In this document: positions 1 through 5,704 of the stretch, piece after piece
How the letters are laid out: each line of letters begins with the position of its first letter
How positions within the stretch are numbered: the first letter of the stretch is position 1
Source of the DNA: JBDTRY01 sp039931435
GTDB taxonomy: Bacteria > Acidobacteriota > Thermoanaerobaculia > Gp7-AA8
Length of the DNA stretch: 8,707 nt
Direction of reading: 5' to 3'
Assembly: GCA_039931435.1 (NCBI GenBank)
Contig: JBDTRY010000168.1
Span: 1 to 8,707, forward strand
Program-made: the position numbers and the translations under genes
The notes under the pieces: generated by a model
What the model was told of the DNA's origin: nothing
The model's input: the letters and a program-made list of their open reading frames with translations, nothing else
The model's database searches: none

Positions 1-974
1 AGAGAGCGATCCTTCTCGATGTAACGGCGGTACTCACGAATGGTCGTGGCCCCCACACAGGAAATCTCGCCCCGCGACAGAGCGGGTTTGAGAATGTTGG
101 CGGCGTCGAGCGAACCTTCGGCGGATCCCGCTCCGATCAAGGAATGGATCTCGTCGATGAAGATGATGATGTCGTTGTTCTCTTTCAGCTCCTTGATGAT
201 CCCCTTCAGGCGCTCTTCGAACTGACCGCGGTACTTTGTTCCGGCCACGATCAAAGAAAGGTCGAGAGAGAGGATGCGCTTGTTGGCGATGAATAGGGGG
301 ACGTTCCCATCCACGATGCGCTGTGCCAGCCCTTCCACGATGGCCGTTTTACCGACACCGGGCTCCCCGAGGAGGATGGGGTTGTTTTTGGTGCGGCGGG
401 AAAGGATCTGAATGATCCGCTCCACTTCCTTCTCACGCCCGATGAGCGGATCGAAGGTGCCCTGATGGGCCATCTGCGTTAGGTCGCGGGCGTACTCGGC
501 GAGAAAGGGCAGCTCTTTCTTCTGCTTGTCCGCTTCCCGCTCTTTGAGAATGGAGATCGTCTCTTCACGAACGCCGTAAACGTTCAAGCCCTTGGCGCTG
601 AGAATGCGGGCGGCTGTCGACGATTCCACGCGAAGAATGCCGATGAGCAGATGCTCGGTGCCGACGTACTGGTGCAGCATCGACTCTGCCTCGTGCGCCG
701 CGTAGGCCAGAATCTTTTTTGATTCCTCGGACAGGGGCAGTTCCGCGGATGATGAAATGCGGTCCACAAACAGGCGGTCGCCTTCCACCTCCCGGCGGAT
801 CTGCTCGGGCTTGACGTTGAAGCGGGAGAAGATCTCCTTGATGATCTCTTCCCCCTCGCGCAGGACGCCGAGAAGGATGTGCTCGGACTCGATGACCCGG
901 GAGCCGAGCTTCGAGGCCTCGTAGCGGGCGAAGAAAAGTGCGCGTCGTGCCTTCTCGTTGTATTTCTCGAACAT
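1..974 (-). CDS. clpC: ATP-dependent Clp protease ATP-binding subunit ClpC, N-terminal part (cut by the left window edge)
   Basis: AAA+ unfoldase that feeds substrates to the ClpP peptidase in the cytoplasm. Only the first 324 residues are in the window; reading the minus strand gives an uninterrupted frame from ATG at 974 to base 1. Seen directly: two Clp_N repeats (about residues 1-145, with the paired ESEHILLG and GTEHLLIG motifs near 29-36 and 105-112), then the first AAA+ domain with Walker A GEPGVGKT (203-210), the KYRG substrate-gripping pore loop (247-250) and Walker B FIDEIH (272-277). The middle domain and second AAA+ domain lie beyond the edge, so ClpC rather than ClpA or ClpB is judged from the N-terminus (MFEKYNEKARRALFFARYEA) and its similarity to ClpC of Gram-positive, cyanobacterial and acidobacterial type. 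The ATG begins 2 nt after the lolD stop (TAG-CC-ATG) with no good Shine-Dalgarno beside it, so translation is probably coupled to lolD in one transcript. Confidence 0.95.
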   Translation of the reverse strand, partial: MFEKYNEKARRALFFARYEASKLGSRVIESEHILLGVLREGEEIIKEIFSRFNVKPEQIRREVEGDRLFVDRISSSAELPLSEESKKILAYAAHEAESMLHQYVGTEHLLIGILRVESSTAARILSAKGLNVYGVREETISILKEREADKQKKELPFLAEYARDLTQMAHQGTFDPLIGREKEVERIIQILSRRTKNNPILLGEPGVGKTAIVEGLAQRIVDGNVPLFIANKRILSLDLSLIVAGTKYRGQFEERLKGIIKELKENNDIIIFIDEIHSLIGAGSAEGSLDAANILKPALSRGEISCVGATTIREYRRYIEKDRS

Positions 975-976
975 GG

Positions 977-1645
977 CTATGGGACTGCGTGGTTCCTCAT
1001 CTCGTACGTCCGGTCACAGCGCGATGCCAACTCCTGATTATGCGTGACGATCACTGACGTCAGTTGACGTTTCTGATGACATTCTCTCATGAGATCGAAA
1101 ACCCTCTCACTAGTCTCCAGATCGAGGTTCCCTGTCGGCTCGTCAGCAAGGAACAGCACAGGGTCGGGAAGAAGCGCCCGGGCGATGGCCACCCTCTGCT
1201 GTTCGCCTCCTGAGAGCTGGCTAGGAAAGTGACGCCTCCTGGCCGAAAGACCGAGTTCGGAAAGCAGACTCGACGCCGCTTTCAACGCCTCGTCTTTGGC
1301 AATTCTTCCAATCCATCCGGGCATGGCCACGTTCTCCTCTGCTGTGAATTCGGGCAGAAGATGATGGAACTGAAAGACGAACCCCACGTTTCGATTGCGG
1401 AATCTGGCCACTTCGTCGTTGCTCATCCCCGTGACGTCGGAGTCGCCGATCCGGATCGTTCCCGTATCCGGACGATCAAGTCCGCCTAGAAGGTGCAGGA
1501 GCGTCGATTTGCCGATTCCCGATGGGCCGATGATGGCCAGCATCTCCCCCTTCTCCACCGTGAGATCGAGCGCCTCGAACACAGCCACAGGGACCTCGGC
1601 ACTGCGATAAGTCTTGGAGAGATCGCGCGCTTCGAGAAATGACAT
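977..1645 (-). CDS. lolD: Lipoprotein-releasing ABC transporter ATP-binding protein LolD
   Basis: ATPase of the LolCDE complex, which extracts outer-membrane lipoproteins from the inner membrane and hands them to LolA. The 222 residues match the family length. Seen directly: Walker A GPSGIGKST (40-48), Q-loop FQFHHLLPEF (91-100, the stretch most typical of LolD within the LolD/MacB/FtsE group), signature LSGGEQQR (144-151), Walker B VLFLADEP (163-170) and H-loop His202. The frame stays open for 77 more codons upstream, but that extension is unlike any ABC protein and covers repeat sequence, so the start is placed at the ATG at 1645, where family homology begins. There is no Shine-Dalgarno there; a TATAAT box lies 6 nt upstream instead. 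No lolC/lolE permease gene is next to it in the window, so the partner must be elsewhere. clpC follows after 2 nt. A MacB-like exporter ATPase is the main alternative. Confidence 0.93.
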   Translation of the reverse strand: MSFLEARDLSKTYRSAEVPVAVFEALDLTVEKGEMLAIIGPSGIGKSTLLHLLGGLDRPDTGTIRIGDSDVTGMSNDEVARFRNRNVGFVFQFHHLLPEFTAEENVAMPGWIGRIAKDEALKAASSLLSELGLSARRRHFPSQLSGGEQQRVAIARALLPDPVLFLADEPTGNLDLETSERVFDLMRECHQKRQLTSVIVTHNQELASRCDRTYEMRNHAVP

Positions 1646-1651
1646 GCGGGG

Positions 1652-1657
1652 ATTATA
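1652..1657 (-). promoter_or_regulatory. Candidate -10 box for a leaderless lolD-clpC transcript
   Basis: On the minus strand a perfect TATAAT ends 6 nt before the lolD ATG, so transcription would be expected to start at or within a base or two of that ATG. No Shine-Dalgarno is present, which fits a leaderless message. No convincing -35 hexamer sits at the right distance (the upstream bases are GCGAGA-type repeats), so the assignment rests on the -10 box and its position only. Confidence 0.45.
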
Positions 1658-1683
1658 GAGGCGAGAAGCGAGAGGCGAGCAGT

Positions 1684-1740
1684 CCTTCGCCCCGCTTGCG
1701 GGGAGAAGGTGGCGAGTGAAGCAAGCCGGATGAGGGGCGC
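1684..1740. repeat. Dispersed GC-rich hairpin repeat, copy 1
   Basis: A CCCCGCTTGCGGGG palindrome (1690-1703) inside a longer module that ends in CCGGATGAGGGGCGC. The same module, with a single-base change in the loop and a shorter middle, recurs at 6994-7036, and its tail GAGGGGCGCTGA recurs exactly at 1801-1812. A GCGAGA/GAGGCG-rich run (1658-1679) adjoins it on the lolD side. This looks like a small non-coding interspersed repeat; it encodes nothing recognisable. Confidence 0.7.
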
Positions 1741-1774
1741 GCCAGCAGAACTCTATCCTGACTCTATCCCGGGT

Positions 1775-1984
1775 CAGTTTCTTACAAGCGAGTGCACAGC
1801 GAGGGGCGCTGAACCACGGTGATGAAACACGAGTGCCGACTGTAATCCTGAGCGTCGAGCGAAGGATCTCTTCCACCTTCCCGGTTGCCAGCCCATTCCT
1901 CGTTGAAGAGATCCTTCAGTCGCTGCGCTCCTTCAGGATGACAAGCGCCCCATGTGAGTTTTCTTACAGGAGCGGGCACAAGCG
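1775..1984. repeat. Pair of imperfect direct repeats bracketing an inverted repeat
   Basis: Copy 1 (1775-1799) and copy 2 (1956-1984) share an exact TTTCTTACA (1778-1786 and 1960-1968), followed by similar GAG(T/C)G..GCACA-type bases with small indels. Between them lies the inverted repeat at 1845-1939. No coding sequence was recognised in 1646-2077; the whole stretch is built from short repeats. Confidence 0.5.
1845..1939. repeat. Imperfect inverted repeat of the ATCCTGAGC...GAAGGATCTCTT type
   Basis: The left arm 1845-1872 and right arm 1906-1939 are reverse complements at their inner 12 bases (GAAGGATCTCTT against AAGAGATCCTTC) and outer 7 bases (ATCCTGA against TCAGGAT), with a diverged GC-rich middle. 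The spacer is about 33 nt. Such ATCCTGAGCGAAGCGAAGGATCT-like elements are dispersed in many bacterial genomes (recollection, not searched). If transcribed it would form a strong hairpin between ppiC and lolD. Confidence 0.65.
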
Positions 1985-2077
1985 AGCCTGGATCCTCGCC
2001 TGGTTCCAGAACACCTCGAATTTCGCCGGAGATCCCTCGCCTTCGGCTTCGGGATGAACATGTTCCCGGCGAGAACG

Positions 2078-3028
2078 CTACGGTTTCTCCGGAAACCTCG
2101 CCGCGTTTACCTGGATCGCGCTCTGCTGCCGGAGGTCGCGAATGAGCTTGTTCACTTCCAGCATGACCTTGTCCGTTTTCTCGGCCAGAAGGCGATCACG
2201 AATTTCCGTGCGCACTTCTTCAAACGGAGCAACTTTCGAGTCTTCGCGATCTTCGAGCTGAATGAGGTGATACCCGAACTGCGTCTTTACGACGCGGCTG
2301 ATCTGGCCCTTCTGCAGCGTGAAGGCCACTTCTTCGAACTCTGGCACCATCGAGCCGCGGCCGAACCATCCCAGCTCTCCGCCGTTCGGGGCGAGCGAAT
2401 CCTCGGAGAACTGCTTTGCCAGCTCGCCGAAGTCGTATCCCTGACGGAGACGCTGGGCCATGGCCGTGATCTTCTCCAGCGCCTTCTCGTCCGTGGTGGC
2501 GTTGTCGCCACTGCTGTTCGTAACGGGGTTGGCGTCGGGAGTAACGATGATGTGCCGGGCCCGAATGCGCTCGGGAAGCCGGTAAGCCTCCTGGTTCTTC
2601 TCATACTCGGCGCGGATGTCCGCTTCGGTGACGATCTGCGCGCCCACAGCGTCGCGGACGTAGGCGTTGTAGAGCGCACGATCGGCCGCGTCCTGCATTT
2701 CGGCCTTCACGTCGGGATTCCTGTTCACGCCCTCCTTGATGGCCTGCTGGACGATCAGACGCTGCTCGATGTAGGTGGAGAGGAATGCTTTCTTGCCACC
2801 GACGCGATCGTAATTGAGGCGCATCTGGGGCGAAAGATGGGAGTAGAGGTCGTCCAGCTGCTTCATGGTGATCACATCGCCGTTGACCGTGGCGGCAACC
2901 TCGGAAGCGGGAACGGCGCTCTTGTCAGCCATGGCGTTCGGCGCTGGCGGAGATGCCGGCTTCGGCTTCTGGGCCGCGAGCGGCAGAGTGGTAACGACGA
3001 GTGCGATCACAGCGAGTTGCAGCTTCAT
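2078..3028 (-). CDS. Exported SurA/PrsA-like peptidyl-prolyl isomerase (parvulin)
   Basis: Foldase that isomerises X-Pro bonds and chaperones proteins in the envelope. The 316 residues contain, in order: a signal peptide (1-19, likely cut near LAAQ-K; no lipobox cysteine, so secreted rather than lipidated), a Pro/Ala-rich linker (21-44), a SurA_N-like helical domain (about 45-145, starting AATVNGDVITMKQLDDL), and one parvulin domain (about 155-260) with RARHIIV (156-162), GGELGWFGRGSMVPEFEEVAF (216-236) and FGYHLIQLED (251-260), followed by a helical tail. A Thr/Asn/Asp-rich insertion sits near 164-182 in the domain's first loop. The protein has no cysteine. The ATG at 3028 has GGAGG 4 nt upstream. 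One parvulin domain makes it PrsA- or PpiD-like in layout; E. coli SurA has two. The gene stands alone, divergent from dnaB. Confidence 0.92.
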   Translation of the reverse strand: MKLQLAVIALVVTTLPLAAQKPKPASPPAPNAMADKSAVPASEVAATVNGDVITMKQLDDLYSHLSPQMRLNYDRVGGKKAFLSTYIEQRLIVQQAIKEGVNRNPDVKAEMQDAADRALYNAYVRDAVGAQIVTEADIRAEYEKNQEAYRLPERIRARHIIVTPDANPVTNSSGDNATTDEKALEKITAMAQRLRQGYDFGELAKQFSEDSLAPNGGELGWFGRGSMVPEFEEVAFTLQKGQISRVVKTQFGYHLIQLEDREDSKVAPFEEVRTEIRDRLLAEKTDKVMLEVNKLIRDLRQQSAIQVNAARFPEKP

Positions 3029-3416
3029 CCGGCCTCCGGTGACGATTGGATCGATTCGGTCCCATTAAGACGGACGGGGGAACAGGGAGGTTCCGCGGGG
3101 CATTCCGAATGGCAATCGTCGCCTGCCGGGCGTCGAACCCGTCATCCGACACGATGAACGACCTTTCGGAAAACAACCCGGGCTCCGACGAACAGGCGTC
3201 CCCCGCAATCGAGCGATGCATCGATAGCCCATTTCTTCCACAACATCCGAGCTCCACGGAGCGAAGTTCACGCGACGCCGGGCGCAAACGACGCGAGCAT
3301 CCCATCGCGCTCGATCACTGCAAATTGTCTGCTTCGGATTTCAGCGGGATTCGGCGCTGCCATCCAGGTCCCGATTTCTCGTCCGCCAGTCGAGCAAAAC
3401 AAAATTTCAGGAATCA

Positions 3417-3434
3417 TGTCAAGGAGCTTGTCAA
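3417..3434 (-). promoter_or_regulatory. Tandem TTGACA hexamers (minus strand), possible -35 elements or operator
   Basis: TGTCAA occurs at 3417-3422 and 3429-3434, so the minus strand shows two perfect TTGACA boxes 12 bp apart. A leftward promoter toward the ppiC-like gene is possible, but the base run 17 nt downstream (TTTTGC) is a poor -10. An operator with two half-sites about one helical turn apart is the alternative. Confidence 0.25.
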
Positions 3435-3557
3435 GAAATTCTACTCACTGTGGAAATCAGTGGCCGACTTCGACGTACAGGCCACGATCGCCGGGCCATC
3501 ACTGTTGAAAAGCTGCGGATGCGTTGTGAGTTCTCCACCCTCCTTCCTTTCTATCCG

Positions 3558-3563
3558 TACAAT
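3558..3563 (+). promoter_or_regulatory. Candidate -10 box of dnaB
   Basis: TACAAT lies 13 nt before the dnaB ATG, which would give a leader of only about 5-8 nt. No Shine-Dalgarno precedes the ATG, so a very short-leader or leaderless message would be consistent. No good -35 is seen at 16-18 bp. Confidence 0.35.
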
Positions 3564-3576
3564 CACCTTTACCAAC

Positions 3577-4962
3577 ATGTCCATCGCTGCTGTCGACGTC
3601 GTCATCGACAAACCTCTTCCGCAGAATCCTGAAGCGGAACGTTCAGTACTCGGATCCATTCTCATCGATAACGGCGCCTACTACCGAGTCGTGGAGAGCA
3701 TCGACACCGGCGACTTTTTCAAGGACGCTCACCGCACGATCTTCACGGCCATGACCCGGCTGGCGGAGAGCAGCCGGGAGATCGATCTTCTGACGCTGAA
3801 GGAAGAACTGTCCAAGCGGGGAGAACTGGACAAGATCGGCGGCGCCGCATACGTCTCGTCACTCGTCGACGGAATTCCGGACATCGGCAACGTCGAACGT
3901 TACGCCAAGATCGTGAAAGAGAAATCGACGCTGCGCCGGCTGATCGTCATGGGCAACAGCGTCATGCGCGCCGCCCTGGAGCCGCCGGGTGAGCCGCGCG
4001 ACATTCTCGAAGTTGCAGAGAAGTCGATCTATGAAATCGCCGAGCGCAATCTCGAAGGAGGCTTCATAGCCATCGACCGCATCACGCGCACGAACATGGC
4101 CGCCATCGAGCAGTTGAACGGCACCCACGGCATGGTCACGGGGATACCGACAGGCTACGAGCGCTTCGACGAGTTCACCTCAGGATTTCAGAAGCAGGAC
4201 CTCATCATCCTCGCCGCCCGGCCTTCGATGGGGAAGACCTCGTTCATGATGAACATGGCCGAGACCATGGCCGTACCCGACCGCGCCGGAACGAAAGAGA
4301 AGTTGTACAGCGTGGGAGTGTTCTCCCTGGAGATGTCCAAGGAGCAGATCGGACTGCGCATTCTCTCGTCCGAGGCGGGTGTGTCCAATCACCTCATCCG
4401 CTCCGGAATTCTGTCCGAGAAGAACTGGCGAGACCTCGCCGAAGCCTCGGCCCGCATCGCCCGCGCCAGGATCTGGATCGACGATTCGCCGGGAATCGAC
4501 GTCATGGAGATGCGCGCCAAGGCACGCCGCCTGAAGATGGAGCATTCCCTGGACATCATCATGGTGGACTACCTGCAGCTCATGGCCGTGAAAGGGAAGA
4601 CGGAATCGCGAAATCAGGAGATCTCACAGATCTCCCGCGGTCTGAAGGCCATCGCCAAGGAACTGAACGTCCCTCTCCTCTCGCTCTCCCAGCTTTCTCG
4701 CCGGCCGGAACAGCGTACCGGCGACCACCGCCCACAACTGTCGGACCTTCGTGAGTCAGGCTCGATCGAACAGGACGCGGATCTGGTCTGCTTCATCTAC
4801 CGTGACGAGGTCTACAACAAGGAGACCGAGGACAAGGGAATCGCCGAGATCATCATCGGCAAGCAGCGCAACGGTCCCATCGGCGATTTCAAACTCGTTT
4901 TCCGTAGCGACATCACCAAGTTCTTCAACTACTCGCCGGAGCCGGATTTCCTTCCCGCCTGA
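3577..4962 (+). CDS. dnaB: Replicative DNA helicase DnaB
   Basis: Hexameric 5'-3' helicase that unwinds DNA at the replication fork and recruits primase. The 461 residues are the usual length, with no intein. Seen directly: N-terminal primase-interacting domain (about 12-110, beginning LPQNPEAERSVLGSILID), a linker, then the RecA-like domain with GIPTGYERFDEFTSGF (from about 190), Walker A ARPSMGKT (214-221), FSLEMSKEQIGLRI, Walker B VDYLQLM (330-336), the DLRESGSIEQDADLV motif (390-403) and the GKQRNGPIG motif (428-436). The start is placed at the ATG at 3577 because DnaB homology begins about 12 residues later; the frame is open for a further 177 codons upstream to 3046, with no DnaB-like sequence in that part. 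No Shine-Dalgarno is present; a TACAAT box lies just upstream. The usual neighbours rplI or alr are absent here. Confidence 0.96.
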   Translation: MSIAAVDVVIDKPLPQNPEAERSVLGSILIDNGAYYRVVESIDTGDFFKDAHRTIFTAMTRLAESSREIDLLTLKEELSKRGELDKIGGAAYVSSLVDGIPDIGNVERYAKIVKEKSTLRRLIVMGNSVMRAALEPPGEPRDILEVAEKSIYEIAERNLEGGFIAIDRITRTNMAAIEQLNGTHGMVTGIPTGYERFDEFTSGFQKQDLIILAARPSMGKTSFMMNMAETMAVPDRAGTKEKLYSVGVFSLEMSKEQIGLRILSSEAGVSNHLIRSGILSEKNWRDLAEASARIARARIWIDDSPGIDVMEMRAKARRLKMEHSLDIIMVDYLQLMAVKGKTESRNQEISQISRGLKAIAKELNVPLLSLSQLSRRPEQRTGDHRPQLSDLRESGSIEQDADLVCFIYRDEVYNKETEDKGIAEIIIGKQRNGPIGDFKLVFRSDITKFFNYSPEPDFLPA

Positions 4963-5049
4963 TCCCCGCCCCTCGGCGGCGTGTGATACCCGTCACGCGA
5001 TGGAGACAACGGCAGTGTAAGATCCATCCATCCCCTGGAGATGTAACTG

Positions 5050-5100
5050 GCTGGAGTGCGGCGCCCTGTTCGTTTGATGAACTGCGCCTGCCCTTCCAGC
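5050..5100 (+). promoter_or_regulatory. Structured leader immediately upstream of the pilin-like gene's Shine-Dalgarno
   Basis: Three nested complementary pairs can be read directly: GCTGGA 5050-5055 with TCCAGC 5095-5100, GGCGC 5060-5064 with GCGCC 5084-5088, and GTTC 5068-5071 with GAAC 5079-5082, around a loop GTTTGAT. The outer stem ends on the base before GGAGG (5101-5105), the Shine-Dalgarno of the gene at 5111. It does not match the c-di-GMP-I riboswitch consensus as I know it. A role in controlling translation is inference. Confidence 0.4.
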
Positions 5101-5110
5101 GGAGGATGCG

Positions 5111-5665
5111 ATGTACCGAAGGACTCCAACGCGGGGCAACCGCGGCCAGGCCATTGCCGAATACATCCTGCTCATCGGCCTGATCATCCTCTTCATGATC
5201 GTCGTCCTCTACGAGTTTCGCGATTCAGTGAATATCTACACGAACCGGGTTATCGCCTGGATCGAGGGACAGGACACGCCTCCCCAACCTGTCGCTACAC
5301 CCACACCCGCGCCCCGGATTGTCGCCCCGCCGCCACCCGCCACCCCGACACCCCGTCCCAGCACCACACCGACGCCTGCCCCCACGCCTGCGGACGACTC
5401 GGCCACGTTTCTCACAGGACGCTGGTGCGGGCCACAGTTCACGTGGGTCGTCTCCCGATCGGCGCCGGGCCAGATCTATGCCTATCGAATTTACCCGGAC
5501 GGGCGGCAAAGCGCGGGAGATTATTTCAATCTGACTGTACTCCGGCCCGGAATCATCCGCGAGACCGGAGTGCGCAATCCAAACGATATCGGGGACGCGG
5601 CCCGGATCTCCGACAACACCATTCAGTCGCCTCCGAATAATGGCGGCTATCTCACGCGCTGTTGA
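5111..5665 (+). CDS. Flp-type prepilin-like protein with Pro/Thr linker and C-terminal two-cysteine domain
   Basis: I do not recognise this 184-residue protein as a named family, but its plan is clear. The short basic leader ends GNRG, followed by QAIAEY and a hydrophobic segment (residues 19-34): cleavage after Gly12 would put Glu at +5 and Tyr at +6, the signature of Flp/TadE-type prepilins cut by a prepilin peptidase. After an amphipathic stretch (35-52), a Pro/Thr/Ala-rich linker runs from 56 to 94 (PTPAP-like repeats). A C-terminal domain (about 97-184) follows, with a GRWCG motif (103-107) and only two cysteines, Cys106 and the terminal Cys184, which could form a disulfide. GRW near the start of a predicted beta-rich domain recalls the G-x-W of lipocalin-like barrels, but this is weak. 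A strong GGAGG lies 5 nt before the ATG. No tad/pil genes are adjacent. Likely an anchored or pilus-displayed extracytoplasmic domain. Confidence 0.75.
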   Translation: MYRRTPTRGNRGQAIAEYILLIGLIILFMIVVLYEFRDSVNIYTNRVIAWIEGQDTPPQPVATPTPAPRIVAPPPPATPTPRPSTTPTPAPTPADDSATFLTGRWCGPQFTWVVSRSAPGQIYAYRIYPDGRQSAGDYFNLTVLRPGIIRETGVRNPNDIGDAARISDNTIQSPPNNGGYLTRC

Positions 5666-5704
5666 GGTGTGGGGCCGTTTTCTGGACAACAGGTGTTCGG
5701 ACGC

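Larger units (their letters stand above)
3029..3576. other. Divergent intergenic region between the ppiC-like gene and dnaB
   Basis: 548 bp with no gene I can recognise on either strand. The dnaB frame happens to remain open through all of it, but the implied peptide is Ser/Arg/His/Cys-rich and unlike DnaB. The end next to dnaB is more A+T-rich and contains the TGTCAA pair, a CACTG/CAGTG inverted repeat (3446-3462) and a -10-like box. Promoters for both flanking genes are expected here. Confidence 0.6.

Noticed and set aside
1982..1999. GCGAG/CTCGC inverted repeat downstream of the ppiC-like gene as a terminator.
   Set aside because: Only 5 bp, no T-run, and it lies among other repeats.
2054..3157. 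367-codon plus-strand open frame.
   Set aside because: It is the antisense shadow of the ppiC-like gene, which has a signal peptide, parvulin motifs and a Shine-Dalgarno; the plus-strand product has no recognisable domain.
3120..3198. tRNA-like signal on the minus strand: CGCCTG/CAGGCG ends 79 nt apart and a GGGTTCGACGCCC T-arm-like hairpin.
   Set aside because: No D-arm or anticodon arm can be drawn, the acceptor and T-stems are incomplete and no CCA is encoded, so it is probably a chance hairpin.
3450..3458. TGTGGAAAT as a DnaA box near dnaB.
   Set aside because: Two mismatches to the TGTGGATAA consensus, no cluster of further boxes and no A+T-rich unwinding element, so there is no case for an origin.
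4981..4998. GTGTGA/TCACGC hairpin just after dnaB as a terminator.
   Set aside because: Six pairs with a G-T and no T-run; too weak to call.
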